A stretch of 56,727 nucleotides of DNA from Candidatus Melainabacteria bacterium (GCA_003153555.1 PLZS01000010.1:1-56727); one strand, 5' to 3'; shown: positions 42,586 to 52,216, counted from the stretch's first letter. Notes: a model not told the origin generated them from the sequence alone. Numbers and translations are program-made.

Positions 42586-44262
42586 CTATGGAACGAAGTA
42601 GCTGATTACCCAGAACAAGGCAATGAAGGCGAAAACCAGTCCAATCCTCGTTCCGACCGACATAGAGTCGTTTTTGCTTTTCCCTAGTCGTCCCCCAAGA
42701 AAGAAAACGACGGCAAAACCGGCACAAAAGAGCGGCGTGAAGTAATGAATCATCCAAAGTGGCGTGTTGCTATTTGGCAATTTAACTATGCAGATTTTCG
42801 GCGGACGACCAGCTTTAGCAGCCTTTGGATGATCAGGAACATATTGTTTACCGTTACTCATCGCGACAAGATAGATCGTTCCTGGTATGGAACCGGCAAT
42901 GAACTTGCTGTTTCGATCAAAGCCATGAGCATAGAATTCGCGAACATCTCCTGTGGCTAATTTATGCACAACACTCAAACAGTGGATTGCGCCTGGATAA
43001 CCAGCGGACTCCTTGAGCCACTTCGCGTTTTCTGTGGACTCTAGAATTTTCTCCACCGGCATATTGACCACAGGCACATCGACAACTTCTTGCACATCTG
43101 TAGTGCCGTTCTCAATTTTATCGATTGATGGCGCCTCGGGTCTGCCACTGACGACATTTTGACCAAGATCACCAACAAGTTGAATATCCCCACGCTGGTG
43201 TGGATATTCTCGACGTTGCTGAAACCACGAACTGGCAACCCGGCCAATCATATCCAGCTGACGCACCACTTTCATCTCAGGACTATTCTTCGAATACAAA
43301 ACTGTTCCGTCTTCACGCTGCAAACCCAACGGGGTTTCTTCAAACCAAATTTCCTTGTTCAATAGCGAACTCAAAATCGAATCTTTAAAGTCCATCAAAT
43401 CCGGACCCATAGCGGTTATCGTAGAAGCATAGGCTTGAGATCCAACTTTATAACTTGGTTCTCCATTTGGTGAGATAACCAAATCAAGGTAAGCATCAGC
43501 TGTTTTATATGCGGTGTTCTTAAGATGATTTAGTTGAGATGGTCTCGCTGAACTTGAATTCAACACGCCAAAAACAAGGTAAGCACAGAATATAAGCGCA
43601 CCTACGACAACAAGTGACATCAGTACACCGCTAGATCTCTGCAGGGATATCAGCAAACCCTGCATAGCATCTTGCTGATTAATATCCTTGTTCTTCTTGT
43701 CTTTACTCGGTTTCTTCGGCGGCGCCAGTTGATCATCATCGGAAAATCTGCTGAACTTTGCATTGCGCGAATTTGATTGCCCTGGCAAAGATGCCGGAGA
43801 AACGACAGAGCTCGATGGCTCATTCTTAATTGATGGTTTCGCGTCTGGCACAGGACGACTTAGCGCCGCCATTGAAGACATCGACATCTGGTTGGCGCGC
43901 CGAAACAACGTCTCAGCATCTTCGTTTAGCCCTAACTGTTGGCAAGTTGCAGCTAGCCTCAGAACCATATCGACAACGCTGGGATGTTTTTTTCCAAGCA
44001 CTTTTTCGCCGATCGCGAGCAGCCGCTTGTAATGTGGCATCGCCTCGTTATAGCGGCCCGTTTGGTAGTAAATATCGCCAAGACTTTGCAAGCAAGCGAT
44101 TGTGTCTGGATCGCCAGCGCCGTATGCCCGTTCAAGAACATCCAAAGCACGACGATAGATCGGCTCAGCGTCTAGGAAGTTGCCCTGTTTGATAAGTTTC
44201 GCCGCGTACTCTAACGATGCCGCGACATCGATGAGCTCTCGTTCAGTTTCTCCAGAATGCAT
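42586..44262 (-). CDS. TPR membrane protein of unknown function
   Basis: The 558-residue protein has an N-terminal tetratricopeptide region of the kinesin-light-chain type (NFLDAEPIYRRALDVLERAYG, YNEAMPHYKRLLAIGEKVLG), a Ser/Pro/Lys-rich linker, a transmembrane helix (SLVVVGALIFCAYLVFGVL), a ~250-residue extracytoplasmic domain with VLYSKNSPEMKVVRQ and GDIQLVGD, and two C-terminal helices (FAVVFFLGG, GLVFAFIALFWVISYFV). The topology suggests a cytoplasmic TPR platform coupled to a surface domain. I do not recognise the extracytoplasmic part. Confidence 0.75.
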   Translation of the reverse strand: MHSGETERELIDVAASLEYAAKLIKQGNFLDAEPIYRRALDVLERAYGAGDPDTIACLQSLGDIYYQTGRYNEAMPHYKRLLAIGEKVLGKKHPSVVDMVLRLAATCQQLGLNEDAETLFRRANQMSMSSMAALSRPVPDAKPSIKNEPSSSVVSPASLPGQSNSRNAKFSRFSDDDQLAPPKKPSKDKKNKDINQQDAMQGLLISLQRSSGVLMSLVVVGALIFCAYLVFGVLNSSSARPSQLNHLKNTAYKTADAYLDLVISPNGEPSYKVGSQAYASTITAMGPDLMDFKDSILSSLLNKEIWFEETPLGLQREDGTVLYSKNSPEMKVVRQLDMIGRVASSWFQQRREYPHQRGDIQLVGDLGQNVVSGRPEAPSIDKIENGTTDVQEVVDVPVVNMPVEKILESTENAKWLKESAGYPGAIHCLSVVHKLATGDVREFYAHGFDRNSKFIAGSIPGTIYLVAMSNGKQYVPDHPKAAKAGRPPKICIVKLPNSNTPLWMIHYFTPLFCAGFAVVFFLGGRLGKSKNDSMSVGTRIGLVFAFIALFWVISYFVP

Positions 44263-44323
44263 GCACCAATCTCATACGCTTACATGGGAAACATACCCGA
44301 AAATTGATGATTTAAGTGTAGAG

Positions 44324-44791
44324 TCAACGATTCCTGCTCATGCTGCTCTGAGTTCCGTGCCATCGAAAAAAGTCGCCGCTCAGAATGGCTCGACGGGCAG
44401 CAGCGACGTCGTCTTGAGTCATGGCGGGAGACGAAGGCGCATCCGAATTGCCTCCGCTGTAGACCTGCGCATAACCTGCTTGAGAAGGACTCATTCCAGG
44501 CTCTCCCTGCCATGTGTAGCCGGACCCTGAAGCAACATTAGGCACATTTTCGGGGAAGCCGTCACTGCTGCGATAGCCCGTTGGTACTGAACGTGACCAT
44601 TGGTAACTTTCCACAGATGCTGGCGCAACAACATCGTTGCGAACCGAAGGCAAATCGCTTGGTAATCTTGCAGCAATTTGTTTCAGTCTAGGTAGTCTCG
44701 ATCCATAGCGAGTCTGATTTTGAGCCTCAGCGGACTGGGGAAAGAGAGCGCAAGCAAAAGTAATTAGTAGCAACAGTATTAAAGTCGACAT
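44324..44791 (-). CDS. Small secreted protein, Ser/Gly/Pro-rich
   Basis: From ATG 44791 (GGGAGG 4 nt upstream) the 155-residue product has a signal peptide, MSTLILLLLITFACALFPQSAEA. The mature chain is low in structure: TRYGSRLPRLKQIAARLPSDLPSVR, then Gly/Ser/Tyr-rich repeats and a C-terminal helix TQDDVAAARRAILSG. It is 61 nt upstream of the TPR membrane protein on the same strand and probably co-transcribed. Function unknown. Confidence 0.65.
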   Translation of the reverse strand: MSTLILLLLITFACALFPQSAEAQNQTRYGSRLPRLKQIAARLPSDLPSVRNDVVAPASVESYQWSRSVPTGYRSSDGFPENVPNVASGSGYTWQGEPGMSPSQAGYAQVYSGGNSDAPSSPAMTQDDVAAARRAILSGDFFRWHGTQSSMSRNR

Positions 44792-45007
44792 AAGACCTCC
44801 CAAGTTGCAAAACAACTTCGGTTACTAAAATCTGGTAGTTGGTAAAATTGGCTCCTAAAGCTTATATACGCAGTGACAAGTTTTTGGACAAACGAGTTCG
44901 GACTCGGAGCGCGGCTATTTTAGCCGCCAATAAACCATGCGCCGGACCTGTTAGTGACCGACAACAGGAGCTAGCCTTCTATGTGCAAGACTGCTTCGTT
45001 ATGTTCT

Positions 45008-45035
45008 GGGCGGATTGAAAATCCGCGCTCCATTT
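45008..45035 (-). repeat. REP-like repeat, 28-bp copy 2
   Basis: This is identical on the minus strand to 25212-25239, with the stem GCGGATT/AATCCGC. It lies in the gap before the 45103 gene. A related imperfect palindrome, GGAGCGCGGCTATTTTAGCCGCC, lies just upstream at about 44910-44932. Confidence 0.75.
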
Positions 45036-45051
45036 CTCAAATTTCAATATG

Positions 45052-45078
45052 AAAGGAGCCAACAGTGTCGGCTCCTTT
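45052..45078. terminator. Hairpin terminator downstream of the 45103 gene
   Basis: AAAGGAGCC-AACAGTGTC-GGCTCCTTT is a 9-bp perfect stem. T-rich sequence follows on the plus side (TTTCTTCTTC) and a shorter one on the minus side (TTTCATATT). It sits 25 nt after the stop of the minus-strand gene at 45103. Confidence 0.65.
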
Positions 45079-45102
45079 CTTCTTCGTTAAACTAGTGCTA
45101 AA

Positions 45103-45822
45103 TTAGTGTCCTGAGTAATCTTCGGAAGCCACTTTGATGCGGTACCAATAGTCTTTGAGGGCTTCACCTGGAGGCGGTGGTTGCTTGAAGCCTTCCCCTG
45201 TTCCCATTGGATTGTGGATGGTATGCGCCTCTCGAACGCCGTCCTCATATTCTTTTGTAGCCTTATCCAATGCCTTCAATTCGGCTGGAGTCATATGGGC
45301 ACGAACATCATTGGCAATCTTTTGCTCGGCGTTTTGTACGCGCTTATCAACTTCGTCGTGTATTGGACAATTTGGTGCCTCAGGAAATTTGGCATTGATA
45401 TTCGCCTGCAGCCCCCACTGAGCTTTTTCTTCATTGTACTTATCAAGCTTCTTCTGCTCTTCTTGATACTCTTGGTATTTCTTCTGCTCAGCCGGATCCT
45501 TACTGTTTTTCATGTCATCAACAACTTTGTCTTTGACGTGATCACCGATGGTCTCGCCATGATAGCCGAAGAAATCCTTGACCTTGTTCCAAGTGTGCTC
45601 CCATCCCTTGGAATGATCAGGTGCAGTTTGATCAAACCCAGTTAGATCTATCCCGGGCAAAATGTCTTTCATTGAGCCTTGCTTCACCGGTTGCTCAATT
45701 CCTCCAAAACAGCCATGGCCACCACTGCCGTATATTGAGATACGGGTGGATTCCATTGGGTCGATTTTAGAAAGAGTCGATAGACCAGATTCTTTAACAT
45801 CGTCAAAGTTCTTTAAGCTCAT
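45103..45822 (-). CDS. Hypothetical charged helical protein
   Basis: The 239-residue protein has no signal peptide. Residues about 85-170 form a strongly charged helix (EQKKYQEYQEEQKKLDKYNEEK), flanked by short ordered parts (GSGGHGCFGGIEQPV and PPPPGEALKDYWYRIKVASEDY). TAGGAG lies 7 nt before the ATG. It is alone between two terminators or gaps. Composition resembles secreted or phage-like accessory proteins with coiled coils, but no family is recognised. Confidence 0.65.
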   Translation of the reverse strand: MSLKNFDDVKESGLSTLSKIDPMESTRISIYGSGGHGCFGGIEQPVKQGSMKDILPGIDLTGFDQTAPDHSKGWEHTWNKVKDFFGYHGETIGDHVKDKVVDDMKNSKDPAEQKKYQEYQEEQKKLDKYNEEKAQWGLQANINAKFPEAPNCPIHDEVDKRVQNAEQKIANDVRAHMTPAELKALDKATKEYEDGVREAHTIHNPMGTGEGFKQPPPPGEALKDYWYRIKVASEDYSGH

Positions 45823-46109
45823 ATATAAGCTCCTAGTAAAGTTTGGACTGTGGTCACCAGAACGTAAACAACAAATGTTGCTCCTGTCAGTTCTGTGATG
45901 AGTGCGGCTACTCTAGCCTCCTTATATAATCGATCGCGCGTGACAACTTAGTGACATATTCGTGACCGGTTCGAGACAAAGGCAGAAGAGAACACTGCTC
46001 AAGGTGTATATCCGTTGCAATTTCTTTTTGGACAGAGAATCAAACAAATTTATCGGCAAACGAAAAACGCACAATAAGTTCGCTTGATTGGCATCCCAAA
46101 CTAGAATCA

Positions 46110-47771
46110 CTACTTTTGGCGAAACAACGTAATTGTAGATCCATCAGGCAGTGGACGACTTGCCATCTCAGTAAAGCGTCGATCCGATTTGACGAACTGC
46201 TTCAGTTGTTCGAAAGCTTTTTCAGATGCTTGATCAGCGAAGCCTTGATAGTGATTCTCGCTTTGGATTAGGTACCACTGGTAGTACAACGCTTTCTCAG
46301 GAGAAAAACTGGCTGTGTCGCCGCCTATCGTGTAGACCCGAGAGGTTGTTGGCCTGACCGCGCTATTCAAATCACGAGCAATCAGTTCAAAAGTATGCAC
46401 ATTCAAATCAGGTGAGTTGGAAAGAATATTCAGCCAAATGGTGTTTCCATTTTCAGTCTTGTCGATAGTCTTTACGACCCAATATTGTCCCCAATCCACA
46501 TCTGGTCTGGGATTGACTAGGGTCATACCAAGGCGTGGCTCGGAAATATTGTTGCCTAACGCCCTAGCAAAATTGCCCAGCCATTTTGGTTGTGATATTG
46601 GATATGGTGAGAATTCGAGAGATAGAACTTGCGCTAGTGCCGCAGCCACAATCAGCCATCCCAAGGTGCGCACGAGGCGACGCGGATTTTCTACGAGTCG
46701 AGCCACAAAGCACCCCGAAACAATTGCAGTGGTTATCAGCGCAGGGGCTATATATTGAGGCTTAGGGAGGATCCAAGCCAACGTGCTCACGGCCAAGACG
46801 CCTCCAACAGCAGATAGGATAAGCGGGTAGAGATTGCTGGCAACAGTCCGACGGATCACCACAAGTGCGACCAAGAACAATGCCATCAAAAGCGGTGACA
46901 TCACCGCGGGTAACACCTGTGCATAGTGTGAGAGATTTCCCCCGAATGACTGTGCCTGAGTGATATGCACGGCGCAGTCATCTGCCATCAGTTTGGCTTT
47001 CTCAACATTAAGAATGAACCACGGCGCGCTCAGAAGGGCAGCTGTAGAAGCGACAATCCCCAGTTGCAGGAAGTCAGCTCTAGACCTTGATTTGTTAATC
47101 AGGCGCTCGCAAATCACTGCCACCAGGGGAAGTCCAATGTAGGCCACGGCGATCTGTTTAGTCATGCATGCGCAACCCACAGCAACACCAGCCCACAATG
47201 CGTGCTGCCAAGTCGGCTTGTCGCGAAATTCAAATAAGGCAAATAACGCCAGCCCGACCATTGCGGTAAGCGGAAAATCTAACCAGAAAGCGCGATTGAT
47301 CAACGCCAATTCCGGATAGAGGTTGATGATGATGGCGCTAAAAAATGCGCACAAAACCGACTGTGTCAAACGTTTCGCAATACCGTAAACGCTCAGCGTT
47401 AAGACGATATTGAATAAGGTCAGAACAGCAATGTCGACAGATCTGCTTGCCCCCAACGCCGCCTTGAAAAGACCGTTGACCATATGCGCGAACGGCGGGT
47501 AGAAGCTGTTCACGGTCAAAAGTTGATGCCACCAATCGGAGCGAAAGAAATGTGGATGCCTGAAGAGATCGGCATAACTGAACGCATTAAGGATGTGCCC
47601 AGACTCGTCTATCGACGGAATTCTGTGTTCAAAAGAAAACCACAGCGGCAATAAAGCGGCGAAAAATATTGCCATCAAAGGCAAACCGACTTTATCAAGC
47701 GTTCCCCACGCACGATTTCCCAGTACGTTTTGAACGTTAGTTTGAACCTGCTCGTTAGCTAACTGGGACAC
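46110..47771 (-). CDS. GT39-type membrane glycosyltransferase
   Basis: The 553-residue integral membrane protein has about ten hydrophobic helices. Its first loop carries the acidic motif (SFEHRIPSIDESGHI) and an aromatic YPPFAHMVNG typical of dolichyl-phosphate-mannose or ArnT-like glycosyltransferases (PMT/GT39 clan). It would transfer a sugar from a polyprenyl-phosphate donor on the outer face of the membrane. A C-terminal soluble part of ~170 residues holds a possible acceptor-binding domain. It starts with GTG. It is divergent from the sugar operon that begins at 48087, which fits a shared glycan role. Confidence 0.75.
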   Translation of the reverse strand: MSQLANEQVQTNVQNVLGNRAWGTLDKVGLPLMAIFFAALLPLWFSFEHRIPSIDESGHILNAFSYADLFRHPHFFRSDWWHQLLTVNSFYPPFAHMVNGLFKAALGASRSVDIAVLTLFNIVLTLSVYGIAKRLTQSVLCAFFSAIIINLYPELALINRAFWLDFPLTAMVGLALFALFEFRDKPTWQHALWAGVAVGCACMTKQIAVAYIGLPLVAVICERLINKSRSRADFLQLGIVASTAALLSAPWFILNVEKAKLMADDCAVHITQAQSFGGNLSHYAQVLPAVMSPLLMALFLVALVVIRRTVASNLYPLILSAVGGVLAVSTLAWILPKPQYIAPALITTAIVSGCFVARLVENPRRLVRTLGWLIVAAALAQVLSLEFSPYPISQPKWLGNFARALGNNISEPRLGMTLVNPRPDVDWGQYWVVKTIDKTENGNTIWLNILSNSPDLNVHTFELIARDLNSAVRPTTSRVYTIGGDTASFSPEKALYYQWYLIQSENHYQGFADQASEKAFEQLKQFVKSDRRFTEMASRPLPDGSTITLFRQK

Positions 47772-48086
47772 GGAACAATGCTAAACCCTGTGGCAAAGAT
47801 GCAATTGCCAAGATCCTACGACAATGTATGAACTCAAGGAGCATCCGTAAAAGCAACTTAATCACACGTGAATACAGAAAGCGGCGATTCGGCTCAGCTT
47901 TTCGGCAACCGGAGGCGCTGTAAATGCCGCTATTCCAAGCATTTCTGTTAACAGGGACTCCGTTTGAGATAAGCGTTATTAGCGAAAGTATGATAACTTC
48001 TCTAGCGGATTTGAGACATTCCTTAGCAAGACCTCGGACTTGCGGACGCTTTACTACCAAAAGAATCGGGAGCTACTAGTCAGAAA
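47772..48086 (+). other. Divergent intergenic region before the sugar operon
   Basis: The minus-strand ORF here is not convincing. On the plus strand TTGAGA (47964-47969) and TATGAT (47989-47994) could be promoter boxes with a long 19-nt spacer. CGGGAG at 48068-48073 precedes ATG 48087 by 13 nt, a weak ribosome site. Nothing else recognised. Confidence 0.3.
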
Positions 48087-49376
48087 ATGAGAGTAGCCGT
48101 TGTAGGGTTGTGGCACTTAGGAACGGTCATCGCAGCTTGTCTAGGCAAAGCCGGGCACGAGGTTGTTGGAATCGACGAGGACCGCGGGGTGATCGCGGAT
48201 CTGGTTTTAGGAAAGCCGCCGGTCTTTGAACCGGGGTTGGAAGAAACTTGTAAGGCTGCTGTTCAAGCCGGTGGACTGCGTTTCAGCTCAGATTTCGCCT
48301 CAGCGGCGGATGCCGATCTGGTCTGGATAACTTACGACACCCCGGTCGATGAACAGGATCGAGCCGACATTGACTTCGTTCAGCAAAAAATTCATAACGT
48401 TCTTGCTCATCTGCAGCCAGGCACACTGGTGTTGATTTCCTCGCAGGTTCCGGTGGGATTCACTACCCGGCTGATTGAATACGCACAACAAGCTCATCCC
48501 GAGAAGGCTTTGCTGTTTGGCTACAGTCCAGAAAATTTGCGCATCGGCAAAGCGATATCCGTATTTACAAATCCCGATCGAGTCGTCGTCGGCATCTCTA
48601 GCGAGAAGGCGCGCTTGAAAGTGATCGATCTTTTCGTTTCTTTCACCGACAATATCATCTGGATGGGCATAGAATCCGCTGAGATGACTAAACATGCGCT
48701 CAACGCCTTTTTCGCTCTTTCCATTTCCTTTATCAACGAGATTGCTTCTGTATGTGAGCAAGTAGGTGCCGATGCCAAAGAAGTTGAGCGCGGACTGAAG
48801 TCAGAAGAACGCATTGGTCCCAAAGCCTATCTCGGACCAGGCGCGGCCTTTGCCGGTGGCACCCTCGCTCGTGATATTGAATTCCTCACTCAGCTATCCA
48901 ACCAACACGGACTGAAAACTCCGATACTATCTGCGGTGCGAATTAGCAATGAAGAGCACAAGGGTTGGGCCGCACGACGCCTGCAGCAAAAGCTCACTGA
49001 CTTAGACGGCAAGGTGATCGCCGTACTTGGTTTGACATACAAGCCGGGCACCGATATCTTGCGGCGCTCCAGCGCCGTCGAGCTGTGCGAATGGCTGGCT
49101 CAACAAGGATCGATTGTACAAGCTCACGACCCGGCGATTTCCACTCTGCCGGTGGACTCGCATAGCGGCATCCACTTGAAGAGCAACGCTCGTGAAGCCC
49201 TTCAGGGAGCGCAAGCGCTCGTTGTGGCGACTGAATGGCCCGAGTTTAGAGACATTTCCGCAGAGCAACTGATCACGTGGATGCAGGCACCTTTAGTACT
49301 TGATGCGAATGCCTTTTTAAGCAAAAGCCTTGGTGCGGAAAAGAAAATCAACTACTTTGCGGTGGGTAAACCATGA
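48087..49376 (+). CDS. Nucleotide-sugar dehydrogenase family protein lacking the catalytic Cys
   Basis: The 429-residue protein is of the UDP-glucose/GDP-mannose dehydrogenase family: VAVVGLWHLGTVIAACLGKAGHEVVGID (Rossmann), YSPENLRIG, SISFINEIASVCEQVGAD and LGLTYKPGTDILRRSSA. In the family the loop GPGFGFGGSCFPKD holds the Cys that forms the thioester. Here it is GPGAAFAGGTLARD with Thr259 in place of Cys. The Lys of the ATKISF helix is Ser212. Four-electron oxidation to the uronic acid should therefore be blocked; it may stop at the aldehyde or do another reaction. First gene of a five-gene operon; the stop overlaps the next start. Confidence 0.75.
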   Translation: MRVAVVGLWHLGTVIAACLGKAGHEVVGIDEDRGVIADLVLGKPPVFEPGLEETCKAAVQAGGLRFSSDFASAADADLVWITYDTPVDEQDRADIDFVQQKIHNVLAHLQPGTLVLISSQVPVGFTTRLIEYAQQAHPEKALLFGYSPENLRIGKAISVFTNPDRVVVGISSEKARLKVIDLFVSFTDNIIWMGIESAEMTKHALNAFFALSISFINEIASVCEQVGADAKEVERGLKSEERIGPKAYLGPGAAFAGGTLARDIEFLTQLSNQHGLKTPILSAVRISNEEHKGWAARRLQQKLTDLDGKVIAVLGLTYKPGTDILRRSSAVELCEWLAQQGSIVQAHDPAISTLPVDSHSGIHLKSNAREALQGAQALVVATEWPEFRDISAEQLITWMQAPLVLDANAFLSKSLGAEKKINYFAVGKP

Positions 49377-50242
49377 AACCTCTTTATGGAAAGACGGCGA
49401 TTATTACCGGTGCCAATCAGGGCTTCGGTAAAGTCTGTGCACAGGCTTATCTGATCGCCGGTGCAAGTGTCGTTATTTGCGCTCGCAATCATGATCGCTT
49501 GCAAGAAGCATATGACGAATTAAAAGCTGACTGCAACCAACCAGACCAACGTTTTGATTGGTTTGGTGCTGATGTTTCGCATGTCGAAGAAGTCGAGCGC
49601 CTTGTGGATTTTGCGTTGGAGAAGAACACACGAATAGATATTCTAGTTAACAACGCCGGCATCTACGGACCAAAAGGATGCATCGAAGAAGTCGATTGGC
49701 AGGAGTGGACACGCTCTCTTGAGATCAACTTGTATGGTCCGATTCTGATGTGCCGTGCGCTACTTCCTCACTTCAAACGCAATCAAGCAGGCAAGATAAT
49801 AAATATCTCTGGTGGAGGTGCGACCGCTCCGTTGCCTCGCTTGAGCGCATACGCCGCTGCAAAAGCAGCTCTTGTGCGGATTACGGAAACAATTGCCCAC
49901 GAGACTCTTGGTTGTGGCATCGATGTCAATGCCGTCGCCCCCGGTGCACTCAATACTAGATTGTTGGACGAAATTCTCGAAGCTGGTCCGGCCAAGGTTG
50001 GAAAGGAATTTTACGAGCGCTCGATCAAACAAAAGGAAAATGGCGGCGCTTCGATGCTGAAGGCAGCGGAGCTGTGTGTCTACCTGGCCTCGGATGAGAG
50101 CGATGGTATCACTGGGAAATTGTTGAGTGCAGTGTGGGATCCATGGCAAGATCTTGCCAAACATCTTGGTAAACTGAAGTCGTCCGAAATCTATACCTTG
50201 AGACGTATTGTGCCCGCTGATCGCGGAGAGGACTGGGGGTAG
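49373..50242 (+). CDS. Short-chain dehydrogenase/reductase
   Basis: The 289-residue classical SDR has TGANQGFG (cofactor), NNAG, catalytic Ser near ISGGG and the YAAAK dyad, and APGALNT. The C-terminal ending (GITGKLLSAVWDPWQDL ... IYTLRRIVPADRG) is seen in SDRs of cell-surface sugar clusters. It overlaps the dehydrogenase-like gene by ATGA and is followed 1 nt later by the Gfo/Idh gene. The substrate is probably a nucleotide-linked sugar, by context only. Confidence 0.85.
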   Translation: MKPLYGKTAIITGANQGFGKVCAQAYLIAGASVVICARNHDRLQEAYDELKADCNQPDQRFDWFGADVSHVEEVERLVDFALEKNTRIDILVNNAGIYGPKGCIEEVDWQEWTRSLEINLYGPILMCRALLPHFKRNQAGKIINISGGGATAPLPRLSAYAAAKAALVRITETIAHETLGCGIDVNAVAPGALNTRLLDEILEAGPAKVGKEFYERSIKQKENGGASMLKAAELCVYLASDESDGITGKLLSAVWDPWQDLAKHLGKLKSSEIYTLRRIVPADRGEDWG

Positions 50243-50243
50243 C

Positions 50244-51242
50244 ATGAATGTAGCAATAATTGGTTGTGGACTGATTGGTCACAAAAGAGCCAAGAATCTT
50301 GGCGGACATACGTTGCTAGTTGCGGCCGATGTAATGATGGACAGAGCCGAGTCGCTCGCCAAACAATATCCTGGCGCCATCGCCATGCAATCTTGGGAAG
50401 CAGCAGTGGCGCACGAGAGTGTCGATGTCGTGATCGTCGCGACTACTCCAGACAATCTTGCCCGGGTCACGCTAGCTGCATTGCAGGCTGGAAAACATGT
50501 GCTGGTTGACAAGCCGGCCGCCCGTCACTTCGAAGAACTGGACTCGGTCATTGAGTTAGCGAAAAGCAAGAAGCTCAAAGTGAGAACAGGATTTAATCAC
50601 CGGTTCCACCCAGCTATGCGTAAGGCTAAGAAGATCATCGATTCTGGCGAAATCGGGCAGCTGATGTTCATTCGCGGCAGGTATGGACATGGTGGTCGAC
50701 TCGGTTATGAGAAAGAATGGCGCGCCGATCCCACCATCGGCGGTGGCGGTGAACTGCTGGATCAAGGAATGCACTTGATCGATTTATCGCGCTGGTATCT
50801 CGGCGACTTCGTGCACGTAGACGGATACGTCAAGACTTACTTCTGGCAGATGCCAGTGGAGGACAATGGATTCATGATGTTGCGCACGCGCAAAGATCAA
50901 GTTGCCTGGCTGCACGTTAGTTGGACGGAGTGGAAGAACACTTTCTCCCTTGAAATTTATGGACAACACGGGAAATTGCAAATTGACGGTCTAGGCGGAA
51001 GCTATGGAACGGAACAACTAGCCTTGTATAAGATGCATCCACAAATGGGTCCGCCTGAAACCACAATCTGGCAATATCCGGGTGAAGACCAATCTTGGAG
51101 TTTAGAGTTTAAAGAGTTCGTCAAAGACATCGAACAAGACCGAGAGCCTGACCCGAATGCCAGCGATGCACAGGAAGCTCTGCGCATCGTCAATGCGATA
51201 TACGAGCGCACCGTTGCAGCTGTGGCAGGCGGTACAAAATGA
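50244..51242 (+). CDS. Gfo/Idh/MocA-family oxidoreductase
   Basis: The 332-residue protein has the N-terminal Rossmann motif VAIIGCGLIGHKRAKNL, the catalytic lysine in HVLVDKPAA (usual EKP) and the C-terminal beta-sheet domain with GGGELLDQGMHLIDLSRW. ATG 50244 follows GGGGGT; the frame extends upstream to 50208 inside the SDR gene, but that part is not homologous. Together with the SDR, it gives the operon two redox enzymes for sugar remodelling. It overlaps the next gene by ATGA. Confidence 0.85.
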   Translation: MNVAIIGCGLIGHKRAKNLGGHTLLVAADVMMDRAESLAKQYPGAIAMQSWEAAVAHESVDVVIVATTPDNLARVTLAALQAGKHVLVDKPAARHFEELDSVIELAKSKKLKVRTGFNHRFHPAMRKAKKIIDSGEIGQLMFIRGRYGHGGRLGYEKEWRADPTIGGGGELLDQGMHLIDLSRWYLGDFVHVDGYVKTYFWQMPVEDNGFMMLRTRKDQVAWLHVSWTEWKNTFSLEIYGQHGKLQIDGLGGSYGTEQLALYKMHPQMGPPETTIWQYPGEDQSWSLEFKEFVKDIEQDREPDPNASDAQEALRIVNAIYERTVAAVAGGTK

Positions 51243-52216
51243 TCATCGCACGCAGTCCTCTTCGCATTTCAATTGGCGGTGGCGGCACAGACTTACCTTC
51301 TTACTACGAACAACACGGCGGCTTTTTAATTGCAGCGGCAATAGACAAGTACGTGTACATCACGCTCCATCAAACCTTTATCAACGAGATGATTATCAAA
51401 TATTCGCAAATGGAAAGAGTTGCGTCTATAGAAGATATTCAACATCCTATTATTCGCGAAGCTGCGAAATTACTAGGCATCAAAGAACTTAATTTGGAAC
51501 TGACCAGTATGGCTGACATCCCAGCAGGAACAGGCTTGGGCTCTTCTGGCAGTTTTACTACGGCGTTGTTAAAAGTGTTCCATCACTACAAAAAGAATTT
51601 AATTCATCCGAAAGAATTGGCTGAGCAAGCTTGCTTAATTGAAATTGGACTACTGAAAGAACCTACCGGCAAACAAGATCAATACATCGCCTCTTACGGC
51701 GGCATTAATTGTTTTGAATTCGAAAAGAACGGTGAAGTAAAGGCATGGCCGCTTAACTTGAGTACAGAGTCATTGTTTAACCTCGAGGATAATTTGCTGC
51801 TTTTTTTCACAGGTTATTCGCGCTCTGCAGGGTCGATTTTAAAAGAACAAGATCAAAAAAGCAAAAGTGCAGATGCACAAATGATCGAGAATTTGCATTA
51901 TGTAAAAGAACTGGGATACCAAATTAAGGATGCGCTTGAAAGCGGCAATTTGCGCGAATTCGGTTCCTTGATGAACGAGCATTGGCAATTCAAAAAGCGC
52001 CGTTCAGGATCTATGAGCAATCCAGATATAGACCGCTGGTATGAACTTGCGTTGCAAAATGGCGCCCTGGGTGGAAAGCTGATTGGAGCGGGGGGCGGTG
52101 GATTCTTGATGTTTTACACAGAAGAGAAAGTAAAGCTGCGCCACGCCATGAGAGGAGCTGGATTGACAGAAGTGCGCTTCAGATTTGAGTTTGAGGGCAC
52201 CAAAATTGTCGTTTGA
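51239..52216 (+). CDS. hddA: GHMP kinase, D-glycero-D-manno-heptose 7-phosphate kinase type
   Basis: The 325-residue protein opens with IIARSPLRISIGGGGTDLPSYY, the typical start of heptose-7-phosphate kinases (HddA/HldE-like GHMP branch), and has the ATP-binding PAGTGLGSSGSFT and the C-terminal GGKLIGAGGGGFL. Likely reaction: phosphorylation of a sugar at C1 to make the substrate of the neighbouring nucleotidyltransferase. Heptose isomerase (GmhA) and phosphatase (GmhB) genes are not in the window, so the heptose identity is inferred from family resemblance alone. GMP-fucose-type kinases are an alternative. Confidence 0.75.
   Translation: MIIARSPLRISIGGGGTDLPSYYEQHGGFLIAAAIDKYVYITLHQTFINEMIIKYSQMERVASIEDIQHPIIREAAKLLGIKELNLELTSMADIPAGTGLGSSGSFTTALLKVFHHYKKNLIHPKELAEQACLIEIGLLKEPTGKQDQYIASYGGINCFEFEKNGEVKAWPLNLSTESLFNLEDNLLLFFTGYSRSAGSILKEQDQKSKSADAQMIENLHYVKELGYQIKDALESGNLREFGSLMNEHWQFKKRRSGSMSNPDIDRWYELALQNGALGGKLIGAGGGGFLMFYTEEKVKLRHAMRGAGLTEVRFRFEFEGTKIVV

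Noticed and set aside
45181..45645. Plus-strand hydrophobic 154-codon ORF
   Set aside because: It is the antisense of a charged helical gene with a good ribosome site; hydrophobicity arises from the complement of Lys/Glu codons.
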